64,000 nt of DNA from Lingula anatina (taxonomy: Eukaryota; Brachiopoda; Lingulata; Lingulida; Lingulidae). The stretch is taken from assembly GCF_001039355.2 (NCBI RefSeq), contig NW_019775569.1, positions 388,642 to 452,641 of the forward strand, in the 5' to 3' direction. Shown here piece after piece: positions 60,161-64,000 of the stretch. The position numbers and the translations under genes are program-made. The notes beneath the pieces were generated by a model, which worked only from the letters and a program-made list of their open reading frames with translations, had not been told where the DNA came from and made no database searches. Each line of letters opens with the position of its first letter. The stretch's first letter is position 1.

Positions 60161-61600
60161 TCATCTGCATCTGTGGACTTTCAGAGATAACATGCTAAAT
60201 GGTAATTCATTTGACATATTAATTGTCTTCAAATTTGCAGAACTGATCCATTCGAAAATCAGCTTGATCTGACAATTTTTATGTACAGACACAGATGTGT
60301 CTGTACATATAGCCATCACCTGCATCTGTCGTTGCTGTCGTGGTCGTCGCCTTCATCGCCGTGCACTTTCACCACCAATTACATGATAAGTGGAAAACCA
60401 TTTTACCCTTTGGATTGAAACTTACAAAACTGATGAATATCATAATACGCAGGTCATTTCGAAAATCAGCATGATCAGGCCATTTTTATGGAATTTATGT
60501 TGTTTTTTCACTTTTTTCAGATTATATGCAACACCAATAACACAATAAGTGAAAAACTGTTTTACTTTTTTGGCTTGAAACTTACAGACCTGATGAATAT
60601 TCATAATGCGCAGGTCAAGTTCGAAAATCAGCACTGGCCATTTTTATGGAATTTATGCTGTTTTTTCACTTTTTTCAGCATATATGCAACACCGATAACA
60701 CGGTAAGTGAAAACCATTTTACCTTTTGGCTTTATTACAGGACTGATGAATATTTATAATACGCAGGTCAAGTTAAAAAAATCAGCATGATCAGGGCATT
60801 TTTATAAAAAATTATGCTGTTTTTTCACTTTTTTCAGCATATATGCAACACTGATAACACATTTCAAGGAAAATCAATTGACCAATTGTCTTGAAATTCA
60901 CAGGAATGATCAGTCTTACTGAAATGCAAATTAAGTTTGAAAATAAGCTTGATCGGTTAAGTTTTGGTGAATTATGCCTTTTTTACATATATAAGTGTTT
61001 TTTCCTCAGATTTAGGCATGTGTCATTTTTGAACTAATTAGATATGTAAAGGTGTTCTTTTGACATTTTCTGCATCTCAACAATATTGTTAGTTGATTAT
61101 ATAAAAATGATGGTAAACCTGTTATTGTGTAATGGGTAATAAAGTGGCAAAAATGGAAATAAACTCAGATTCAGTTTGTCAGATTCAATCATTCCCGTTC
61201 TTCAGAATCTTAGAATGGAGCGAATTGGACAATTAAAATTGTTCTAATGATATTTTCCCCATGTCAACAACTTTCTTAGTTGATCACTAGAAAATGACAG
61301 TAAATTAATTATTTTATGTAAAAAAAAAAAAAAAAGATGGTGAAAATGGAAAGAAATCATTTCAGTACAGTCATCTCTTGTTTACATTTTGGCATTTTCA
61401 AGGTGTGACTTTGAACTTCCATTGGCTTGAAGGGCTTTGTTAGTCACATTTTCTGAATATCCATGATACTTTAAATTGATGGTCATTATGCTGTTAAGCA
61501 TAATGTTATATTGCATTAAAGTTGAAGAAAACCCTATTTTGGACACTGCTGCCAGGATTGGGATTTTCAATATGTGAATTTGAACTCTCACGGTTCTGAA
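60161..61600 (-). repeat. Reversed R repeats with a clear ~160-bp tandem period
   Basis: The block 'aaaatcagca...ggccatttttatggaatttatg-tgttttttcacttttttcag' occurs at about 60459, 60622 and 60779 (spacings about 163 and 157), each followed by 'catatatgcaacaccgataacac' and 'ctgatgaatatt-ataatacgcaggtcaa'. This array is the clearest view of the R unit. A palindrome 'gtacagacacagatgtgtctgtac' variant is at about 60285-60308. Confidence 0.78.
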
Positions 61601-61615
61601 ACTGAAATGTTATTG

Positions 61616-61784
61616 CAAGGGCAGATTGAGACTGTCTTTTGGGTCTTCCAGAAGATGGTCAGATTTTAAAGTTTACATTGACGGGTATCTAATTTTTTCT
61701 CTGGGAAGACCATCAAAAATGGAGGATGGATCAACAAAGATAACTTGGAAATACTGTCAGAAAATATCTCTGGATTCGCTCCTG
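61616..61784 (-). mobile_element. hAT-like MITE, copy 1
   Basis: 169 bp, flanked by TTATTG at 61610-61615 and 61785-61790. It is the inverted-orientation relative of 63680-63844. Its termini (CAAGGGCAGATTGAG and CTGGATTCGCTCCTG) are decayed forms of CAGGGGCGGAT and ATCCGCCCCTG. Non-coding. Confidence 0.78.
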
Positions 61785-61790
61785 TTATTG

Positions 61791-62110
61791 ACCATGTTAG
61801 CTGCTTTGCATGATTAATATTCATTGTTGATTGACTATGCTATTATAAGCATTATTTATTATTGCATCAAAATTGACAAAATGACCTATTTTCTGCATCC
61901 TTATTTTGTTTTTTTGTCTGTACATTTGACAGCTTTGCTGCCTTGTTTTCAAAAGTTTTACTACTTAAAATCAGTATATAACCAAAACAGATAACATATA
62001 AAGTGGATAACTGGTTGAACCAGTGGTGGATTTAGACGAGGGGTCATGGGGGTCTTGATTTCTGACCCTTCGATTTCTGGTCCCCTCTTGAAATTAGAAT
62101 TTTGACTAGC
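61791..62110 (-). repeat. Reversed partial R repeat
   Basis: 'attgcatcaaaattgacaaaatgacctattttctgcatcc' at about 61862 is the reverse of the left-side R phrase; the rest to 62110 is unassigned. Confidence 0.55.
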
Positions 62111-62119
62111 TGAATCATA

Positions 62120-62990
62120 GTGCTAAACCGTACCAAATGGCACTGTTCACCCTCTTAAATACCAAATGGCACCGTTCACCCTCTAAGTTGCTAACAGGGT
62201 AAACAACACAAAATAATTCCTTACTGGGCTTGGCTAACAGTGAGTGCAATGGTGATCTCAGCTTATTAGCCCAGAAAATAAACACTTTCTTACAATCTGT
62301 CACAAATGACTTTGTGCCACTTGAACCGAAACATGTGGAAGCAGCAGACCATGTACCAGCCACATATATAATCACAAAACAAGATGTCAAAAAAGCCTTG
62401 CTCCAAGTAAACGTACACAAGTCTACAGGTCCCGATGAAGTTCCCAACTGGATCCTACATGACCTAGCAGGGTACCTAGCCACCCCAGTATGTGCTATAT
62501 TCAACTCATCAGTTCGTGAAGGATATGTCCTACCACTCTGGAAACATGCATATGTGTCACCACTACCTAAGTGCATTCCTCCAAAGACCATAGAGACAGA
62601 CATTAGACCCATATCTCTAACTCCGGTGCTCTCTAAGTTATTGGAGGGTTTTATTGTTAAATGGATTTGGGACATTGTGACCAATAAGTTTGACCTTAGG
62701 AAGGTCGGCAGCATGAAAGGGAGTTGTACGACATACGCATTGACCAAAGCCATAGACCTTATTGCAAGGCAGACTGACACTCTAGGACAATATGCCAGAA
62801 TGCTTTTGGTCGATTATACCAAAGCATTCAATAGAATAGACCACATCCTGCTCAATCAAAAACTGTCTAATTAAGTATCCGAGGAGTTATTTCAAACTGG
62901 ATTTACAGCTTCCTAGCTGAGAGGAAACAGAGTGTCAAGATAGTGTGAAATCAGACAGGCAACGCATTATAATAACAGTATTCCAACCAA
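62120..62990 (+). pseudogene. Non-LTR retrotransposon reverse transcriptase fragment
   Basis: An open stretch of 214 codons (62230-62874) with decayed extensions on both sides. Blocks in order: KSTGPDEVPNWILHDLA, then LPLWKHAYVSPLPK, DIRPISLTPVLSKLLE, MKGSCTTYALTKAIDLI and MLLVDYTKAFNRIDH, followed after a frame break by ISNWIYSFLAERKQSVKI. These are the ordered RT blocks of jockey/CR1-type LINEs. The catalytic Y-x-DD block and the C-terminus are missing. A short phrase ('taccaaatggcac-gttcaccctc') is duplicated just before it. Confidence 0.82.
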
Positions 62991-63308
62991 TGAACTTGTA
63001 AGCTTTTACACATCAGTAATCAGACCTGTTTATCTGGAGTGCGGTGATTCTCCAAAAACTTCCTTTTTTTGTTTTATTTTTATTTCTTTTCAATTGCTGG
63101 ATCTTTATTTTAATATTTTTCATTTGATATTGACACAAATAGAAGGAAAAATATATTATTTCAGTTATAAAAGCATCAGTTTCTTGAACGTGTAGTGTCC
63201 GTACCCCCTAATCATAGCCAAAGGGGTGTCATGTTAATTTGAACATAACACATAAACTAATTGTTAACATAAAAGGCCTAAGTGAAAACGAAATACCCCC
63301 CCCCCCAC

Positions 63309-63353
<45 letters not shown>

Positions 63354-63679
63354 GCAAATGTTGCGGGGGAGCTAATAATGTACGTCGGGTCACTGGGTCT
63401 CAACCAAATCATCATAAAAGAAATGTATTTACAGTTGTAAATTATGATGAAGTAGGCAATGTGCAGACCATAACCAGCCTTATCATCAGCTGTGGGCTTG
63501 GAGATATAGTCACCTTCACCGTCATCAGCTCTCTGAGTTCAGAACTATTATTTGCAATTAAAATGTTTATAGTAGAAAACAATAGACTTCTGTCGAATGA
63601 TCTGTGAGTAATAGTCCAACTGTCCATGAATTCAAAAATGTGCATAAGTGCGAACAATGTTAAGAACCTAGACCTGCTA
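62991..63679. other. Unassigned, with C-run and CA tract
   Basis: No gene. A C-run at 63295-63306 and CA tract at 63310-63350 are the visible features. Confidence 0.5.
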
Positions 63680-63844
63680 CAGGGGCGGATCCAGAGATAT
63701 TTTATGACAGTCTTCCTAATTATCTTTGTTGATCCATTCTCCATTTTTGACCGTCTTCCGACAGAAAAAATTACATACTCAATGTAAACTTGAAAAACTG
63801 ACCGTCTTCTAGAAGACCCAGAAGACGGCCTCAATCCGCCCCTG
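63680..63844 (+). mobile_element. hAT-like MITE, copy 2
   Basis: 165 bp with inverted termini CAGGGGCGGAT and ATCCGCCCCTG (the inner bases differ slightly), flanked by TGCTA at 63675-63679 and 63845-63849. The terminal sequence is typical of hAT-family MITEs, although the apparent target duplication is 5 bp rather than 8. Shares most of its length, inverted, with 61616-61784. Confidence 0.8.
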
Positions 63845-64000
63845 TGCTAAACAATTTGTAGTAGCCCTTGCGAGCTATTGGAAAGTAGCTCAAGGGTTCA
63901 CGAATAGGATATGTCGTTCTTAGGGGAGATAGGTTATGGCCTTTAGCATTTGCTCATTCTGCCAGTTCCGAGAAGAAATATCAGTATCTAATCTTTCATG

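Noticed and set aside
1-64000. CRISPR arrays, operons, prophage or other bacterial systems
   Set aside because: Spliced metazoan genes, SINEs and LINEs throughout; direct repeats found are minisatellite, microsatellite or transposon derived.

Overview
This window is eukaryotic: genes are split by GT-AG introns, the sequence is AT-rich, and most of the non-coding DNA is layered transposon debris. The families present (Kolobok, BEL/Pao, Ty3/Gypsy, Penelope, several LINE clades, IS630/Tc1/mariner, tRNA-derived SINEs, TTAA and hAT-like MITEs) and the three conserved host genes suggest a non-vertebrate metazoan, probably a marine invertebrate. I cannot fix the phylum. It reads as a draft assembly: two N gaps (28814-29404, 43862-43977), two single Ns (21057, 38287), and two places where the same locus is present twice.

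Host genes. PEX7 (peroxisomal import receptor for PTS2 cargo) runs on the minus strand from a start codon at 28203 down to at least 9361. Eight exons are recognised; the last exon(s), about 60 residues, are not in the window. NPAT (histone-gene co-activator) runs on the plus strand from 28607 to 47736 in 13 inferred exons that join in frame into about 1341 residues. The two genes are head to head with 403 bp between start codons, so they probably share a promoter. In vertebrates NPAT shares its promoter with ATM instead. MFSD9 (a major facilitator membrane protein) lies on the minus strand at 57325-53238 with its N-terminal exon(s) missing. An unassigned minus-strand terminal exon sits just beyond it (52743-53019).

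Mobile DNA, left to right. A complete Kolobok DNA transposon (989-7409) has perfect 17-bp inverted termini and TTAA target duplications. It carries two intact genes tail to tail: an 11-exon THAP-DDE transposase (730 aa) and a two-exon gene for a 215-aa protein with the cysteine-rich ballast domain otherwise known from the C-terminus of the P2X7 receptor. This is the most striking feature of the window. A TTAA-type MITE abuts it and shares its right-hand TTAA. The PEX7 introns then hold BEL/Pao, LINE ORF1, RTE, IS630/Tc1-type and Gypsy remnants, a tRNA-like SINE head and a tRNA-Arg-derived SINE. The first NPAT intron holds an assembly gap, a minisatellite and a LINE reverse transcriptase. NPAT introns further on hold a 76-bp-arm fold-back element carrying a RecQ-like helicase fragment, inserted in a gag-like remnant, and a mariner remnant. 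The right third has a Penelope-like element, paired fold-back hairpins, two hAT-like MITEs and another LINE.

A dispersed repeat family, here called R, recurs across the window as degenerate units of roughly 150-160 bp. Every copy I recognised left of 26 kb is in one orientation and every copy right of 30 kb is in the other.

Assembly warning. NPAT exons 9, 10 and 11 each appear twice (36414/38445, 37541/41684, 43038/44306). The breaks coincide with an N or an N gap, and the extra material behaves like allelic or unmerged contigs rather than true exon duplication.
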